Source: Bacteroidota bacterium (GTDB taxonomy: Bacteria; Bacteroidota; Ignavibacteria; Kryptoniales; JAKASW01). From it: a stretch of DNA of 34,034 nucleotides. The position numbers and the translations under genes were made by a program. The stretch spans positions 1-34,034 of the forward strand of contig JAJZNW010000008.1 of the NCBI GenBank assembly GCA_021811615.1. The letters are read 5' to 3'. The notes under the pieces were generated by a model. It ran no database searches and was not told the DNA's origin. It saw only the letters and a list, made by a program, of their open reading frames with translations. Shown one piece after another: positions 32,269-34,034 of the stretch (its first letter is position 1; each line of letters opens with the position of its first letter).

Positions 32269-32964
32269 CTAATTGTCCACCATAGAAACGCTTCTGGCAA
32301 TCGACTTGATAGTCTCGTCGCGGAAAGAATAGTTTGAAACTTCCAAACGCGTGTGCAACGCGAGCTTTTCCATGGCGTTGTGAACATGCCTCCTGACGGC
32401 AGGAACCGAGACGTGGAGTCTTTGCCCGATCTCCCGGTTTGTCAAGCCTCCACCGATAAGCGTAATGACGTCCAGTTCGCGTTTCGTCATCCGAAACGCG
32501 CCTCTCAGCTTTGTCCTTCCACCATTGACCGCGTGCTCAATGATCTGAGAAAAAAGAGAGGTAGGCAATTGAGGCAGGACAACTTTTTTGCGTTCTGAAA
32601 CAGCCCGTATAGTTGTCAGAAACTCTTCAGCCGATGTGTCTTTAAGGATGAAGCCCGATGCCCCGGCTTTCACATATTGAACGATATCTGCCGGAACCGG
32701 AGCAAGATCCATAACAATCACCTTCGTGTTGGGAAACTCTATCTTCGCCGACTCGACCACGCGCAGACTGTTTTGACTTCGCAGACCCAAATCCAACAGA
32801 ATCACATTCGGTTTCAGCCGGTGAATCTTGAGGACTGTGTTTGCCCTGTTTCCGGACGCGGCAACGACATAGATATCCCGCTCCTTCTTCAGCATACCCA
32901 GGATTCCTTCCCGGAGGAGGCGGTTATCTTCGATGAGCAGCATTCGTATTTTTCTCATTCTCAT
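32269..32964 (-). CDS. NarL/LuxR-type response regulator (first of the tandem set)
   Basis: A 231-residue regulator with an N-terminal receiver (about 5-122) and a C-terminal LuxR helix-turn-helix (about 160-220; MTKRELDVITLIGGGLTNRE then IGQRLHVSVPAVRRHVHNAM). Acidic pocket residues (Glu12, Asp13), phospho-acceptor Asp58 and Lys108 are present. The conserved Ser/Thr at +28 from Asp58 is Asp86 (VIVMDLAPV), an atypical active site shared with the next gene. The linker (about 123-155) is long. No clear ribosome site precedes the start; ATG 32958 is an alternative. Repeat copy F lies 41 bases upstream, so the gene may belong to the repeat-linked regulon. Confidence 0.92.
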   Translation of the reverse strand: MRMRKIRMLLIEDNRLLREGILGMLKKERDIYVVAASGNRANTVLKIHRLKPNVILLDLGLRSQNSLRVVESAKIEFPNTKVIVMDLAPVPADIVQYVKAGASGFILKDTSAEEFLTTIRAVSERKKVVLPQLPTSLFSQIIEHAVNGGRTKLRGAFRMTKRELDVITLIGGGLTNREIGQRLHVSVPAVRRHVHNAMEKLALHTRLEVSNYSFRDETIKSIARSVSMVDN

Positions 32965-33004
32965 GGTGAAAGCTGCAAAGACCGGAGTGGCAAATCAATC
33001 GTTC

Positions 33005-33030
33005 AAGGGAGCGAAAAAGGAATTACATCT
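33005..33030 (-). promoter_or_regulatory. Repeat element copy F: degenerate dyad core upstream of a response regulator
   Basis: The plus strand reads GGGAGCGAAAAAGGAATTAC then ATCT, the same layout as the other cores but with weaker arms. On the minus strand TTGATT follows after about eight bases, but no good -10 at the expected spacing is seen before the start codon at 32964. It is the most divergent copy. Confidence 0.35.
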
Positions 33031-33045
33031 TTGGGGTGAGCTGAT

Positions 33046-33062
33046 CTCCCGCACAGCGGGAG
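33046..33062 (-). terminator. Short perfect hairpin between response-regulator genes
   Basis: CTCCCGC, three bases and GCGGGAG form a perfect seven-base-pair stem 15 bases after the stop of the 33077 gene. No U-run follows on the minus strand, so it may be an intergenic processing or attenuation structure rather than a full terminator. Confidence 0.4.
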
Positions 33063-33076
33063 GGGTGGGCGGGGAA

Positions 33077-33808
33077 TCAATCCCCTATCAACGAAACCGA
33101 ATCGACTGCACTTTTACGGTCGTCGGCATCGTGAGCATGACTGGCAATCTGCAGCCGGGTGTGCAGCGCAAGTTTCTCAAGAATGTTATGGACGTGACTT
33201 TTAACCGTGTAGATTGACAGATGGAGGCGCTGAGCAATTTCCTTATTGGATTGACCCTCGGCAATTAATTCGACGACATCGCGTTCACGTCTTGTCAACC
33301 GCACCGATTCAAGTATTACGGATGTCTTTTTCCTATTCAGGGCATACTCGATGATCTGAGAAAAGAGAGTTCCAGCCATGACGGGTGGAAGAATTGTTTC
33401 CCCCCCGGCAATCGCTCGAATTGTCTGCAGAAAATCGTGAGTCGTTGCATCCTTGATGATGAACCCGGATACTCCCGCTTTCACAAACTCGATGACGTCT
33501 GCCTGTGCCGGGATCAGGTCCATCGCGATTATCTTTACCGGCAGGGAATCGTTCTTAATCGCCTTCACTAATTGAAGACTGCTTTGATTCCTCAGGCCAA
33601 GATCAAGAAGCACCACATCAGGTTTCGATTCACGGATACTCTGCAAGGCCTTCACACAATCCCCAAAGCCCGCCAAGACTTTAAAATCGGCCTCCTTTTT
33701 GAGCATCGCCATGATACCCTCGCGCAGAAGCCGATTGTCTTCCACAATGAGTATTCGAATTTTCTTCGTTTTACAACCCTTTCTCACTAAAATATTGCCA
33801 CTCCCCAA
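33077..33808 (-). CDS. NarL/LuxR-type response regulator (second of the tandem set)
   Basis: A receiver plus LuxR helix-turn-helix protein closely related to the 32269 gene (DNRLLREGIMAMLKKEADFK, LTRRERDVVELIAEGQSNKE, LSIYTVKSHVHNILEKLALH). The phospho-acceptor is Asp69, with Lys119. The usual Ser/Thr is again Asp (Asp97, KIIAMDLIPA). The start is uncertain: TTG at 33808 (MGSGNILVRK) or GTG at 33787, with GGGGAG upstream of the latter at a rather long distance. It has no adjacent kinase. It and its neighbours probably arose by tandem duplication. Confidence 0.92.
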   Translation of the reverse strand: MGSGNILVRKGCKTKKIRILIVEDNRLLREGIMAMLKKEADFKVLAGFGDCVKALQSIRESKPDVVLLDLGLRNQSSLQLVKAIKNDSLPVKIIAMDLIPAQADVIEFVKAGVSGFIIKDATTHDFLQTIRAIAGGETILPPVMAGTLFSQIIEYALNRKKTSVILESVRLTRRERDVVELIAEGQSNKEIAQRLHLSIYTVKSHVHNILEKLALHTRLQIASHAHDADDRKSAVDSVSLIGD

Positions 33809-33865
33809 TTCTAAATCAAGCGAATTTTGTCGTTAGACTGTCGTTTGACTATGCTTAGTGCGGGA

Positions 33866-34034
33866 TTACTCGTCGATGAAGGAGATTTCTTCGTCCGCCT
33901 TCATCACTTCCGCGTTGGTCAACGCATATTGTGCGATCTGAACACGGGAGCGAAGAAGGAGCTTCTCAAGTATGTTATGGACGTGGCTCTTCACCGTGTA
34001 AGGGGAAAGGCGGAGCTTATTGGCAATTTCTTTA
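33866..34034 (-). CDS. Third NarL/LuxR-type response regulator, 3' end only
   Basis: The last 55 residues of another LuxR-type regulator are visible: KEIANKLRLSPYTVKSHVHN followed by ILEKLLLRSRVQIAQYALTN, ending EEISFIDE at the stop (33866-33868). The helix-turn-helix closely matches the two neighbours, so it is a third tandem copy; its receiver is outside the window. The remaining 57 bases before the next gene show no repeat core. Confidence 0.85.
   Translation of the reverse strand, partial: KEIANKLRLSPYTVKSHVHNILEKLLLRSRVQIAQYALTNAEVMKADEEISFIDE

Overview
The window looks like a chromosomal segment of a Gram-negative bacterium of the Bacteroidota/Chlorobiota side, most likely Ignavibacteria or a close relative (inference). 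The main marker is a C-terminal secretion signal of the type IX system on the gene at 26904-28010 (the NYPNPFNPSTTI block, then a short beta domain ending in a basic tail). Two OmpA-type proteins, outer-membrane barrels and lipoproteins with clear lipoboxes support a diderm envelope. Nearly every real gene is on the minus strand. The only plus-strand coding traces are decayed. I saw no rRNA, tRNA, CRISPR array or intact insertion sequence.

Layout. 1-412: 5' part of a slipin (SPFH) gene. 1056-4909: MarC-family protein, LysE-family exporter and a P3A proton-pumping ATPase. 4992-7142: a Met-rich exported protein, a CbpA/DnaJ-type chaperone and GrpE. 7165-9295: an MDR-type enone reductase beside an Old Yellow Enzyme. 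9506-10180: an unusual DUF2934-OmpA fusion. 10181-11463: a decayed patch with an antitoxin pseudogene and a truncated bacterioferritin. 11460-14097: a small membrane protein, an ECF sigma factor and an RNB-domain ribonuclease. 14176-16127: three truncated genes joined at deletion scars. 16108-18606: AI-2E family permease, a CDP-alcohol phosphatidyltransferase broken by one base inside its catalytic motif, a 49-residue membrane protein and bacterioferritin. 18660-21330: small membrane proteins around a hybrid histidine kinase. 21545-24211: barrel protein, CsbD, a basic exported protein and OmpA. 24494-30365: three DUF3494 (ice-binding-like) surface proteins of different architectures, one interrupted by an in-frame amber codon. 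30656-31888: a large exported protein of unknown role. 32269-34034: three tandem NarL/LuxR-type response regulators.

The content reads as a stress and envelope island: proton pumping, chaperones, electrophile reduction, iron storage, CsbD, OmpA and slipin, with one ECF sigma factor, one hybrid kinase and several response regulators.

The strongest unexplained signal is an intergenic element found six times, always in the same orientation. It has a short dyad (GGGATG...CATCC on the plus strand). In five copies a promoter-like -35/-10 pair follows at fixed spacing, reading into minus-strand genes. Three copies (near 0.7, 28.5 and 30.4 kb) line up without gaps over about 107-121 bases. The copies precede the slipin, the DUF2934-OmpA fusion, the ECF sigma factor, two DUF3494 loci and a response regulator. 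This suggests an undescribed regulon that includes two of its own candidate regulators.

Several lesions are single-base events (17520, 30141, the antitoxin at about 11050). They may be true decay or assembly errors, so raw reads would matter.
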